Shown in pieces: positions 1 to 11,551 of a stretch of DNA of 64,000 nucleotides; position 1 is the first letter of the stretch; each line of letters begins with the position of its first letter. Both the position numbers and the translations under genes were made by a program. Source of the stretch: Ophiura sarsii (lineage: Eukaryota > Echinodermata > Ophiuroidea > Amphilepidida > Ophiuridae); the NCBI GenBank assembly GCA_035610835.1, contig CM069446.1, forward strand, positions 68,123,062-68,187,061, in the 5' to 3' direction. Under the pieces are notes generated by a model that saw only the letters and a program-made list of their open reading frames with translations, was not told where the DNA came from and did no database searches.

Positions 1-2
1 AA

Positions 3-2889
3 TCCAAATTTCGTCCACTTCATGAGGAATTTGATGATGTCTTCAATCCAACTTTTCCAGGATACAATGGCGCTGCCGGACCTTTTAAGGCTGTTGTCAT
101 TATGGGTCCAGTCCAACCACCACAGCGAAAAGGTAGACTACCACAATATGCCCAGAATAAACTCCAGGAATTGCAACACAAATTCGACGACCTTGAGAAA
201 CTTGGAGTCTTTGCTCGTCCAGAAGATATTGACATTAATGTTGAATACCTGAATCCATCATTCTTGGTCAAAAAATCCAATGGTGGTTTTCGCCTAGTGA
301 CAGCATTTGCAGATGTTGGACGGTATAGTAAACCCCAACCTTCACTTATGCCTGACGTAGATTCCACCTTACGTAAGATCGCCAAGTGGAAACACCTTAT
401 TGCTACTGACCTGACCAGCGCATTTTATCAGATCCCTCTTTCGCGACAATCTATGAAATACTGTGGTGTAGCTACTCCCTTTCGTTGCATTCGTGTATAC
501 ACTAGATCTGCCATGGGGATGCCTGGATCTGAAACGGCACTGGAAGAACTCATGTGCCGTGTGCTTGGAGATCTCCTGGAGAAAGGTGTTGTTGCAAAGT
601 TGGCGGATGACTTATACTGCGGCGGCGATACCGTAGATGAGCTTCTACATAATTGGAGGTCTGTTCTACACGCTTTAGACAAATGTAATCTTCGCCTCTC
701 AGCACCTAAGACTGTAATCTGTCCAGGAAGCACTGTCATCTTAGGCTGGATTTGGTCAAATGGCACTCTTCAAGCTAGCCCCCACCGTATTGCAACTCTT
801 TCTAGTTGTGCTCCACCAGAAAGGGTTGGCGGAATGAGATCTTTCATCGGCGCTTACAAGGTATTAGCCCGTGTCATCCCTGGTTGCGCGTCATTTTTGG
901 CTCCATTGGATGATGTTGCAGCAGGCCGACAAACACAAGACAAGATCACATGGTCTGACACTCTCCGAGCAGCTTTCCAAACTGCACAAGCTGCCTTAAC
1001 GTCAACCCGCACTATCACGCTCCCGCGGCCAGAGGATCAGTTGTGGATTGTTACCGATGGCTCCGTCAAAAAGCACAGTATTGGATCAACATTGTACATA
1101 ACCCGGAAAGGAAAACCTCATCTCGCTGGGTTTTATAGTGCTAAATACGCGGTCGTCAACCCACATGGTTACCATGCGAAGTAGAAGCACTCTCTATTTC
1201 TGCATCCACCAAGTACTTTAGTCCATTCATCATACAATCCAAACATCATGCGTGCATACTCACTGATAGCAAACCATGTGTGCAGGCATTTGAAAAGCTT
1301 TGCCGTGGGGAATTCTCAGCAAGCCCCCGCGTATCCACATTCCTGTCTACAGTTAGCCGTTACCAAGCTTCCGTTCGTCATCTCGCTGGGTCGGCCAACA
1401 CCCCATCTGATTTTGCAAGTCGCAATGCACCTGACTGTACCGATCCCACGTGCCAAATTTGTGCCTTTGTTAAACGCGTTGAAGATTCCACAGTTCTCCG
1501 CATTTCAGCTCAAGATGTTATCTCCGGTGATGCTAAGCTTCCATTTACCAGTAGAGCTGCATGGTCAGCTGTTCAATTGGAATGCCCAGACTTAAGGAGA
1601 ACCCACGCTCATCTAGTCCAAGGCACTCGCCCATCGAAGAAACTCACCAATGTCAAGGATGTCAAGCGTTATCTTCAAGTCGCATCCATTGCCAAAGATG
1701 GTTTACTGGTAGTCCGCAGTGATCAGCCACTTTCTGCCTCACGCGAATGCATTATTGTCCCTCGCCAAGTCTTGAACGGTCTCCTTACTGCACTCCACAT
1801 CCAGTTAGACCACCCCACTAGACACCAACTAACGTCTATGACCCGTCGATTTTTTTATGCCTTGGACATGGATAAATCCATCGAGCAAGTGACGTCAAGT
1901 TGCCACCACTGTACATCGTTACGCAACACACCTCATACTCTGATTCAGCAGTCCACAGGTGATCCTCCGGATACCGTTGGTGTATCCTTTTCCGCGGATG
2001 TCATCAAATGCAACCGCCAGTTAGTTCTTGTACTGCGTGAAAACAGCACCTCATTCACAGCATCATGTATCATTGACAATGAACGTCATGACACACTCCG
2101 TGATGCCTTAATCCGTCTGTGCATTGAAATGCGTCCATTAGATGGGCCCTCTGCTGTCATACGCACTGATCCTGCTCCTGGATTTACACGCCTTAGTAAT
2201 GATGAGCTCCTCCAGCGGCATCGCATTTGCATAGAGATTGGTCGTATCAAGAATCCCAACAAGAATCCCATCGCAGAAAAAGCAGTTCGCGAACTACAGG
2301 ATGAACTGTTACGCCATGACCCACTAGGTGGTCCTGCTTCACCTCTGACACTTTCCCTTGCCACGGCCAGCTTAAATTCGCGAATCCGATCACGTGGCCT
2401 CTCTGCCCGAGAAATGTGGTCCCAACGCGACCAGTTCACTATTCAGCAAATTCCATTCTCAGACCAGCAGATGATCCAGATGCAACATCAGACACGTTCT
2501 GAAAATCACCCCCATAGTGAGCGGTCAAAGGCACCACTAGGAAAGCGTCCCTCAACACTGCCAGTGGATGTCGGTGATCTTGTATACCTGTATTCTGATC
2601 GTGACAAGACACGCGCTAGGAGCAGATACTTAGTCACTGCTGTTGATGGCATGTGGTGCAACGTTCGTAAGTTTGTTGGATCACAACTGAGGGCTACTTC
2701 CTATCTATCGCGTCAAGAAGTCTGAATGTTATAAGGTCCCCAGCTATTTTATGGACAGCGTCCCTAACCCGCGTGAACACTCCTCCCCTACAGATGAGAT
2801 GGACAATATCAGTGAGAACCCTGTGATGAAGCACCCAGACCCCCTCATATTCCACCAGAACTGTCAACGCCAGCTGGTTGTATGTCAAC

Positions 2890-2928
<39 letters not shown>

Positions 2929-3128
2929 TTTATATGACCCAGGCCCCAGCCAGCCAGCCAGAACACTTCCCACCGTCGGCTGTTGGTATTTCACCGCACA
3001 CCAGTCAGCCTGCTGACGAACTTATGCTACTCCCTGATGAGGATGTCCAAGAGGCACCCGACTCACCACGACGCTCTGGTAGACAACGCAACCCACCCAG
3101 GCACTTCGATGATTTTGTGTTAGACTAG
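3..3128 (+). pseudogene. pol: Decayed Ty3-like LTR retrotransposon pol (copy A)
   Basis: This encodes reverse transcriptase, RNase H and integrase of an LTR retrotransposon; the start lies outside the window. The reading frame is open from base 3, upstream of the first convenient ATG at 102, and matches the minus-strand copy B at 52681-55953 over its length. Visible motifs are the RT aspartate pair in LADD (606-611), RNase H TDGS (Asp codon 1056-1058), and the integrase HHCC and D,D-35-E residues. It is broken twice: a frame change near 1146, inside RNase H, and a 4-base CTAT duplication near 2705, in the integrase C-terminal region. The three open segments are 3-1146, 1148-2725 and about 2711-3128. 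A 38-base C run sits in the tail. Copy A and copy B differ at many residues, so they are separate lineages of one family. It is probably non-functional. Confidence 0.9.
2891..2928. repeat. Poly-C run inside pol tail
   Basis: There are 38 consecutive C residues, read as polyproline in the pol frame. Copy B has no such tract at the corresponding place, so it is an expansion specific to copy A. The exact length is likely to be unreliable in sequencing. Confidence 0.9.
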
Positions 3129-3299
3129 TCATGGTGTTACTGATATACGCTGTTACATAAGATTGCCTGTTGTTGACTGTTCCTGCCATATTTACGGTTT
3201 TTATTAGTCCCATCTAATCAAAAGCAATTTTGTCCTCATGAGGTGCCCTTGTTTCGGTGTTTGCGTTTTGCGTTTGGTTAGAATATTTCAGAGGGGGGA
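3129..3299 (+). other. Retrotransposon 3' untranslated region and polypurine tract
   Basis: This is non-coding sequence between the pol stop and the putative 3' LTR. A purine run (AGAGGGGGGA) ends at 3299, directly before TGGCC at 3300. That is the expected arrangement for the plus-strand primer next to an LTR starting with TG. Confidence 0.55.
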
Positions 3300-3499
3300 T
3301 GGCCACTAAATTGCCCTGCCTTGGCCCCTTGCGGCAGATATATCCTAAAGCGGTACCGTATTGAGCTGTGTGCCTGGTATTCTATCTCAAATTTTGTGAT
3401 TGGCCATATTTATATTCATGCCCGATATTCGTCCAATTGGGTGGCGCGTTTTATTGGGTTTGTTCAATGTATGGTTGGAGGAGTCACGTTGCTTGGTGA

Positions 3500-3880
3500 A
3501 AATTTAAGCCTGCTAATCGTGCACACTTTTATGATGAAAATCTCACGGATTTTCGCGAATTGCCTGATTATTACCAAGGAGGATGGTTTCCTGATGTGCT
3601 TCAGCCGCTTTTCCGAGCCGTTTCTGGTCGTAAATATGAGGATTGGCTTAAAAAAGTTGAAATTCGAATCCGGGGTCAGCGACAACAAGACGTAATTGGA
3701 CTTGGTGCACTATACACGTATACAATGCAAGGTACGCGAGGCCAGCCTTTTCTACGAACGAGTGCAGTACATACATGTGACGAGGAGAAGCATGCCCTGG
3801 GGAATTCAGCGGCTCTTAGGGAAGGGAAAACATTGGAGAAGGGGCGATACCGCTCTACAAGGCAGCATCTCGTTTTTTGA
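3500..3880 (+). CDS. Coding-like stretch within the putative LTR, function unknown
   Basis: An open frame follows a TGA at 3497-3499 and runs 127 codons to a stop at 3881-3883. It has no ATG in its first part. The first ~60 residues look like real protein: mixed charged and aromatic residues including DFRELPDYYQGGWFPDVLQP and KYEDWLKKVEIRIRGQRQQD. The remainder looks less protein-like. I do not recognise it. It could be a captured host exon, an old retroelement gene or chance. It lies just beyond the polypurine tract, an unusual place for coding sequence. Confidence 0.3.
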   Translation, partial: KFKPANRAHFYDENLTDFRELPDYYQGGWFPDVLQPLFRAVSGRKYEDWLKKVEIRIRGQRQQDVIGLGALYTYTMQGTRGQPFLRTSAVHTCDEEKHALGNSAALREGKTLEKGRYRSTRQHLVF

Positions 3881-4387
3881 GACGTCAAATGGCCCGGTGA
3901 GTGTTAGTATGGTTAGTTTATTTATAGTTGCCGCGATCGCGACGCCATGATTCATTCATTCAGTCATTGTTCAATTCGTGAACTCTGAACTTTATTTATT
4001 AAAGACGCGAAATAGTCTCGCTCCTGGCTTTATGTCCCATGCGTGTACGTTCGCACGTATTCATAGTATAGGAGGCTTTTAAATACCAGTGAATGAGGCG
4101 AGCACACCGCGCATCTAATCCACGCACCATTTTATTTTCCGATGTGTCCCGATGTCCCACTCCATTTTATTTTCCGATGTATCACGCTCCACGTGTCAGG
4201 ACTCGATGAGCCCATCTCGATGTACATATATAATTTATATAATCTTCATGATTTCATGAGTGTATGATTTCTTATCTCTCTTGTTTGTATTACTGTTTTT
4301 TCCTATCTTTTGATATATCTTACTTTATATTTGTTGGATGCACCACCATCTGTTGGTGGGTGCCGCTGTTTTGAAAGCGTTTTCCGA

Positions 4388-4430
4388 ATAAATAAATAAA
4401 AATAAATAATAAATAAATAAATAAATAAAT
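4388..4430. repeat. (AAAT)n microsatellite
   Basis: A run of AAAT/AATA units with a few interruptions. It supplies multiple AATAAA polyadenylation-like words at the end of the putative LTR. Confidence 0.85.
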
Positions 4431-4870
4431 TGCCGATGTTTCGGGTCTCATTTGTGTTTGGTTGTGATGTGGTCGTGTTCAATACTTGTCCTATACAATA
4501 CGTCTCCGCATTCATATTCAGTTTCGTTCGGGTTTATAGTGAAGTCAGGGGAGGACGCTGCATCTATGGCAAAGCCACTGGGTATATAATTGCTATTGCG
4601 CAAGGCCTAGGCCTCGTGCGATGATGTTTATCTCATGGATATTCATCACCGAGTGAAGGGCGGGATGCCTTTGCGGTACATGTACGACGGGCATTAGTAA
4701 TATAATTCTACTTTGGTGAATGCAGTGGTGAATGGGTTTGAATAATAATATGATGCATAAATGATAATAATATTTTAAATATAAGTTGAGTTAACGAATT
4801 AGATGGAATAATATCTGGATAAATGAATGAAGGGTTTAAATGCAGTACTTCATTAATAAAATAATATATA
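4431..4870. other. No gene seen
   Basis: I see no convincing coding frame or repeat here apart from AT-rich sequence. Short open frames lack protein-like composition. Confidence 0.5.
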
Positions 4871-4871
4871 G

Positions 4872-4964
4872 GAGGGGTGATGGGTTGATCTGATCGTCAG
4901 TGGTATATTGGTTTAGATGGGGTGATGGGTTGATCTGATCGTCAGTGGTAGATTGGTTTAGATG
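4872..4964. repeat. 46-bp tandem duplication
   Basis: Two adjacent, nearly identical units each contain GATGGGTTGATCTGATCGTC and TGGTTTAGATGG. They differ by one base in TATATTGG versus TAGATTGG. Confidence 0.85.
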
Positions 4965-5034
4965 GGTATAATACTGATTGGTGGTTTGACGAGGAAATAA
5001 ATAAATATTAAATTGGATGGTGATTCGTTTGGAT

Positions 5035-5320
5035 GATTAATGATTGATCGATTGATTGATCGATCGATTGAAAAAATATTAAAAAGATTTTAAAAATATA
5101 TATATATATATTATAAATAATTTTAAATATTAAGAAATTAAAAAAATTAAAAATAAATAAATAAAAAAATTAAATAAAAAATAATAAAAAATAAAAAAAT
5201 AAAAAAATAAAAAATAATTTAAAAATAAATAAATAAATAAATAAATAAAATTAAATTAAATTAAATTAAAAAAATTTAAAAAATTAAAATAAATAAAAAT
5301 AAAAAACGAAAAATAAAAAA
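5035..5320. repeat. AT-rich low-complexity tract
   Basis: It is almost purely A and T, with runs of AAAT, TAAAA and a short TA dinucleotide repeat near 5098. It is preceded by short ATTGATCG repeats near 5045. Confidence 0.9.
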
Positions 5321-6761
5321 TAGCGTCATGTTCTCTTGCAACATCATACTGCCGTTTCTCTTTCCGTTTGTTTTTCCTGTTTGCATTGTCTAGGAGTATG
5401 GAATACATTCGTGCGGAAAATTACCAGTACTTTTCAAGGCTTGTCGCGGTGGAGAAGTAGATCGGTGGAGAAGATATTATGGATATAGCCGGATACGTTC
5501 ATGCAGAAAAATATATCAGCAGCTTCCTAAAGTCATGCCTCGGATGGAGAAGTAAGCAGTAAGCCGGAGGTGGTTTGGGCAGAAGAAAGATTGGCACTGC
5601 TTATGAGTTGTAGAAGTATATGGGCGCACTCTGCATATTAACAATGAGTCTGATGAAAACTATAAAATGCGTACATTTGTACATAACCTGCAGGAGGTTA
5701 TCTTGAGACGTAGTTCGCATAAGTCAACCGCAAGGGGGCGAGCGCACGGACTCGTCGTTTAGGTTCTAATGCTCGTGTGTATGTCACCTACAATAGATGG
5801 TCGCTGTTCTTCAAGATACGTCTGTCGAACTTTGGGACAATGTACTTTATCATTAAATCAACAATAAACGTGTGACCAATTCGAATCGTTGATACAATTT
5901 ATTCTCTTGTTTTAAATGGTTAATTCCTCTTTGCTTTATACTGTTGCAAATGTATTGTCTGTTCAGTGGTAATGTGCTTCTATTGGTTATATCTTATTTT
6001 ATGTCCTAATAGATCTCAGGCTGTAGTGATTAATCCTTCAGAGTTGAACACGTAAATATGGCATATCTTAGGGTTGGTTATATTAGGGCTACTGCGATTT
6101 ATTATATGCTTAAATTGTCCACAATATGCTGTAAAATGGTAAGAATATGATGTAGGCTATACATATATACATATGTTGCATAAATAAATACAAATATGGG
6201 AGACAGCCAAATTTAAATTGTTTGTTTGAAAAAGAATTGGCTATAAGAAAATGATGTGAGTTGTATTACAAGGCTGACAATATTGCTGTGAATTTTTGAA
6301 GAGACAGACGACCGTATAATGTTTAAAAAAAGGATGTGTGTTAAATTGTTATAAAGAGAGGTGGTGAACATAGGCTTGATTCAAGTGATATTTGACAATG
6401 TTGTAGCAAATTCATTATTCATAATATGACATAGCGGTTGTTTTAATTTGTTTTCATGGAAAATGTAATGTGCACTTATTATTTTTATTATGAAGACGTC
6501 AACTAGCTGTATGTAAGCCCGTAACTGAGGTGGAATGTGATTGTTTGATTTGGTTATTTGTTTACTCAAACTTATTTCAAAACGCAAACTTATATGAGCT
6601 CGGTTGATTTAATTAATTTTATTTGGAATGTAAATTATAGGCGTTGTTTAATATAAATTGAAAATGGAAATGAAATATAAACAATTAGATGACTATATTG
6701 GATTACTGTTAGGTTCTTTTCTTTTGGGGCAAGATTAGGAATAGCACGGTGTTATTGATAT
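5321..6761. other. No gene seen; weak internal duplication
   Basis: Around 5395-5560 two loosely similar segments share the order GGA-TA-TTC-TGC-GAAAA, an AGCAG or AGTAC block and GGTGGAGAAG/GGATGGAGAAG, suggesting an old duplication. I recognise no gene in the remaining AT-rich sequence. Confidence 0.45.
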
Positions 6762-8262
6762 AGAAAAGCAAAGATTAGATTGGTGAATATTAGAATTCGT
6801 TGCAACTAAAGAACTATGTTTAATATGTATATTACGTTGATTAATGTAGACATACAAGCTAAATACCAATATAGTACCAGAGATGTATTCTTGTTGGAAT
6901 GTGATTGTTTGATTACGTAAAGCATAGAAAAATATGGGGCTGCAATAAACTATTTTATTAGTGATGCTAGGCGCTAAAACAAGACATTTTGATATATTCA
7001 CATAAAAAGAGTTTAAAACTGTCAAATGGTTCAATTCACGAAATGGATTTACAAGACAAGGGATTATCACAATTGTAGATGTTTTGAATGTACATTGTTG
7101 TACCAATCTTTAAGGAATCTATTGTATTATACTGTGTGACTTGGTCATGTGATGCAAACATGGATTAATTGCTGAACTAGTGACTATGTATTATGTAATG
7201 TGACATGTGTTTTACAAATAGATTAAATTGAAGTATGGATAGAGATGTTTTGATTATTACAATTAGAGATGTTTTGAATGTACCAATTTGGTAAAAAATA
7301 TGTGTTATACTGTATGATTTGGGCATGGGTTGCTAATATGGACTAATTTGAAAGAGAAATAGTATTATAATTATAGTATTTTGAATACCAATCTTTTAAA
7401 AATGTATCTGGTTATACTGTATGATTTGGTCATGTGATGCTAACATGGATTATTTTGTGAAAAAGTTAAGTGCTAGATAGAATAGCAAAGTTTAGATTGG
7501 TGAATATTAGAATACTTTACAACTAAAGACTAGGTTTAATATGTATATTACGTTGATTAATGTAGACATACAAGCTAAATACCAATATAGTACCAGAGAT
7601 GTATTCTTGTCGAGATGTGATTGTTTGATTACGAAAAGCATAGAAAAATATGGGACTACAATAAACTATTTTATTATTGATGCTATGCGCTAAAACATGA
7701 GATTTTGATATATTCATTTGAAAAGAGTTTAAATCTATCAAATGGTTCAATTCACGAAATGTAGTTACAAGATAAGGGATTATTACAATTGTAGATGTTT
7801 TGAATGTACAATCTTTAAAGAATCTATTTTATTATACTGTGTGACTTGGTCATGTGATGCAAACATGGGTTTGCTGAACTAGTGAATATGTATTATGTAA
7901 TGTGTCATGTGTTTTACAAATAGATGAAATTGAAGTATGGGATATCCTGTTTTGATTATTACAATTAGAGATGTTTTGAATGTACATGTACCAATTTTGT
8001 AAAAATGTATGTGTTATACTGTATGATTTGGGCATGTGATGCTAATATGGACTAATTTGTGAATATATGCACTGGGATCATGCTTTGCAAAAGGTGTGAA
8101 TGATGAAATGTAAATAAATTGAAAGAGAAATAGTATTATAATTATAGATATTTTGAATACCAATCTTTTAAAAATGTATTTGGTGTTATACTGTATGATT
8201 TGGTCATGTGATGCTAACATGGATTATTTTGCGAATTTGTGAGAAAGTTAAGTGCTAGATGA
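6762..8262. repeat. Large tandem duplication, two units of about 720 and 780 bp
   Basis: Unit 1 (about 6762-7480) and unit 2 (about 7481-8262) share the same order of blocks, for example TTAGATTGGTGAATATTAGA, GTAGACATACAAGCTAAATA and AGTTAAGTGCTAGAT, offset by 717 bases at the start. Each unit contains three internal subrepeats built around TTATACTGT-TGA-TTGG-CATG-GATGC. Unit 2 has extra sequence near 8060-8120. The open frames within it are duplicated with it but look non-coding. Confidence 0.9.
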
Positions 8263-8584
8263 AACGCTCATACATGTAGGCTTTGTATTATTGTATTTAA
8301 ATTTGTGTTTATTATTATGGTGCTGAGTTTCATGCATGATAGTAAAAAAGAACAAAAACAGGGGGGGTGCGGCAAGGGTTCCATGTTCCATGGAATCCTT
8401 GGTTGGCAGGTTTTTGTAGGGGGGTAAAGGTCTGGACCTTATTTGTTGTGCTCGTTTCATGGTTTGGCCCGTGTATTTGTGGAAGGCTAGAGGTGCTCCT
8501 TTCGGAGGTCTCTATCCTTTCAAATCGTGGGTCGGATCCAGATCCTCGTCCTACGTAGGTTTGGCTTATATTTATGGTTTTATG
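8263..8584. other. No gene seen
   Basis: AT-rich at first, then a GC-richer stretch with a short G run (8361-8367). I see no supported gene. Confidence 0.4.
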
Positions 8585-8585
8585 G

Positions 8586-8835
8586 TTTTTATACTAAATC
8601 ATGGGGCATTGTATACTAAAGCAGGGTGTATTGTTTACTAAAGCATGGTGTATTGCATTATTGTATACTAAAGCATGGTGTATTCTTTACTAATATTGTA
8701 TACTAATTCATGGTGTATTGTATACTAAAGCAGGGTGTATTCTTTACTAAAGCATGGTGTATTGCATTATTGTATACAAAAGCATGGTGTATTCTTTATT
8801 AAAGCATGGTGTAATGTTTACTTAAGCATGGTATT
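8586..8835. repeat. Minisatellite with ~20-bp core TACTAAAGCATGGTGTATTG
   Basis: About ten imperfect copies of TACTAAAGC(A/AG)GGTGTATTG, with spacer variation such as GCATTATTG between some units. Confidence 0.85.
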
Positions 8836-9500
8836 ATATTGTTACTATGATAGATGAATAATTATTTATTGCATGGTGTGTATCACTATCTGGCAGTGAT
8901 GCTGTGACTACTCCAGCTCATCCCACATATCAATAAAGTTATTTAAAGTAAATGTTGAAATTGGCTGTGTGTTGTAGTTTCTTGTCTACAGTACGTAGTT
9001 AAACCTTCTGAGGACAAAGACCTTCTGTCCTCTTCAGTGGACCCTTTTTGTGCACAGTGTTTAGTGACTCTAATTTACCTCCTTTGTGCACTCATGTTGA
9101 CTCATAAACATTTTTAGCAGGCATCTACATGTACATGTATTACATTCATGCATAGGCAGTAGTTGCTTGTGCCTCAAAGATTTTACACTTTGAGATATTG
9201 ACTCTTATAGAGATTTTGAGCAAAAGACTCTAACTGTATATATGTTTTGTCGTAGGACATATTTTTGGGTAAATGGAGGAGGAGAAAGAAGAAGCCACGC
9301 CAGTATGTGTTATATTACCCACCTGTGGGTGACAGGCTTTGTTTAGCGTTTGTTGTTCATTCTCAACCTCCTCGCTCTTGGTGTTACAAGCCTGATGTTT
9401 CTCTCGTAAAGTTGTTTAATGTTTAGTCGTTATTCATTGATTAGAGCCTTGTATAACTCCTTCATTGGCGCAAATGAATTCGAAAATTGAAAATATTTCT
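8836..9500. other. No gene seen
   Basis: Unremarkable AT-rich sequence without a protein-like frame. AATAAAG words occur near 8931. Confidence 0.4.
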
Positions 9501-9503
9501 ACT

Positions 9504-9572
9504 TCTGAGGGGGCACATCCCCCTCAGACACCCCATGTCCGAGCATTGCTCGGAGGACGGTGCTCAGCACCG
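9504..9572. repeat. Three consecutive short hairpins
   Basis: Three perfect small inverted repeats sit end to end: a 10-bp stem with 5-nt loop at 9504-9528, a 7-bp stem with 3-nt loop at 9538-9554 (TCCGAGC/GCTCGGA), and a 6-bp stem with 3-nt loop at 9558-9572 (CGGTGC/GCACCG). A C run follows at about 9600-9614. They may be a structured RNA or the end of a repeat family. Confidence 0.8.
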
Positions 9573-9655
9573 CTTTTGATGGTACCAGCTCAATTTCATC
9601 CCCCCCCCCCCCCCTCCCCTTTAAACTTGGCTGGATCCGCGCCTGCATAAGTAAA

Positions 9656-10085
9656 GTTTATAGTGGAATATGTGACCTTTGAACTTATAACTTGGGTTTT
9701 AACCGGGATCGCAATTTTGGAAGCGAAAACACCAACTAATCGGCCGGGATCCGATCAGTGGCCTTCCCACAACTAAAGAAGTCATTATTATTAACATATG
9801 ATAAAATATGCGCACTATGCACATTTGTGCTTCGGCCCCTTTTAGAGGGCAAGTCAAACAATCAATCCACGGATAGCAGGTGGCGCCTTTGAAAGTAAGA
9901 GAAGTTGTTTGTGAGGAAGAAGGACATTTTATGCCATGTTGTATTGTAAGTATACTTTGGCACATAGAGAATATAGTGGTATATTGTGACCTCTGAACTT
10001 ATAACTGGGGTATTAACCGGGATCACAATTTTGGAAGAGAAAACACGAACTGGGACCAGCCTGGATCCGATCAGGGGCCTTCTGG
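9656..10085. repeat. Direct duplication of ~120 bp, copies 9656-9775 and 9965-10085
   Basis: Both copies contain TATAGTGG, GTGACC, CTGAACTTATAACT or a close variant, TTAACCGGGATC and GGATCCGATCAG, in order. The ~190 bp between them is not obviously repeated. Confidence 0.85.
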
Positions 10086-10243
10086 ACATTTGCCCGCCGT
10101 CCCACCACTAAGCCATTGTCCTTAACTACTCGTTCGCGTAGTATACTGCGCTCACTGTAGAGGCTTGGATGATTACGTCATTGAATACCGCCCGCACAGG
10201 CTTAGAAGAAGTATTTTTTAGCATTTAGGGAGAGGGGGGTTAA

Positions 10244-10588
10244 AGGTAGATGTTCCGATTTTCAACTTGAAGTTTTCTATTCTACATGAAAGGTCGTCCT
10301 TAAAAAAGTCGTGTTCCAAAGTTTGAGTTGCATAGCTCTAATGGTTCTTATTTTAGACGCACAAGATGCTGTGAACTGTACCCATTGAGTAGTACACAAA
10401 CTATATCAGTGGTTACCACCATTCGCGGTAGTTCGACGTTATTTCATCGTTTTCTCCGTAATTATACCGATTTAGGCCGTCAAATTTCAGTATGATGATG
10501 AGAAAAATACGAGCTTTCATATGATATGAAAATCTCCGTATGTTTGAAATAATTCTGTGTTACGAAAATGTGATCGAGTCATCTACCT
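10244..10588. mobile_element. TTAA-flanked TIR element (MITE)
   Basis: It is flanked by TTAA at 10240-10243 and 10589-10592, with terminal inverted repeats starting AGGTAGATG on both ends. At 345 bp it has no coding capacity. A TTAA target duplication is typical of piggyBac and Kolobok-type elements; which one is inference. A related left end (AGGTGTATGTTCCGAT) appears near 34659. Confidence 0.65.
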
Positions 10589-10592
10589 TTAA

Positions 10593-11376
10593 GGTTGTGC
10601 CTATGGCTATTTTTTATTTGATATTTTAATAGAGCTTGCTGAGCTCCCCAATAATCTGAAATTTGAGATTGATCGGAGGTATGGTTTTGTAGATATGCCA
10701 ATTTTATTGTCAAAAAAAACATTTTAAGTCATTTTAAATTCTTTGGTTTTGTATTGTTTTTTGGCCAACAGAGGGCAGTCTATTTTCTTTTGTTTTATAT
10801 TGGTTTTTGACTCCCTAGGTAAAATTTCTATAAAAATTTAGCTTTTTTTGTTTTTGCTCTAATTTGTTATTAATAACCCCATTAGATTCCCGTAGCACAG
10901 GAATTAAGCATAGTTGTATAGCTAACATATACACCAAGTGGCATTACATTTAGTAAAATGCGTGAACTTGAAAAAATTAATTAAGTGAATTAATTAGCCT
11001 ATTTGTTTTTTTGTTTTTTTAAAGATAATTAAGTATATTTAATTATTCAGATGTCTTGCAGCCTCCCGCAGCACAGGAAACTTTCTAAAAACCATAATTC
11101 ACAAGCTCCAAAAATTTAAGCTTTGTAGCATTTATACTTTTCTTGTAAAATTTAATTAAACATTTTTGCATAGATTAATTTGTCTTTGTATTTTGCTGGG
11201 GGTCAAAAAACAATAAGAAACAAAAGAAATGAACGCTTCAATTTTGCTTCATTTTTGACAATAAAATTGTCATATCTAGAAAACCGTACCTCCGATCAAT
11301 CTCATGTTTCAGGCTATTGTGGCGCTCGGCAAGCTCTATTAAAATATCAAATAAAAAATTAGCCATAGGAACAACC
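10593..11376. mobile_element. TTAA-flanked foldback element with long inverted arms
   Basis: It is bordered by TTAA at 10589-10592 (shared with the neighbouring element) and 11377-11380. Ends start GGTTGT-CCTATGGCTA and stay inversely similar for over 100 bp, continuing weakly further in (for example GATTGATCGGAGGTA-GGTTTT). It has no transposase. The whole region could fold into a long hairpin. Confidence 0.75.
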
Positions 11377-11551
11377 TTAAAGTTAACATGCAAAAGGTTT
11401 CCATGCTACCTACATCTTTCACCCAATTTTGGTTCAAATTCAACTTCAACTTAGCAAAAACTTAACCAACCTTACAGCCTATTTTAAACTTGACCTAAGA
11501 TGACATTTTACCTTCTTGGTATTTTACCTCTGACCTGACCTCATTAAAATA

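Larger units (their letters stand above)
3300..4480 (+). mobile_element. Putative 3' LTR of copy A (3' boundary unresolved)
   Basis: It begins with TGGCCACTAAA immediately after the polypurine tract. It contains a CCAAT-type box (GTCCAATTGG near 3430), a TTTAAATA box near 4079 and several AATAAA signals near 4388. The partner 5' LTR would lie left of the window, so the real end cannot be fixed; the stated end is only where the AAAT microsatellite stops being informative. Confidence 0.4.
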
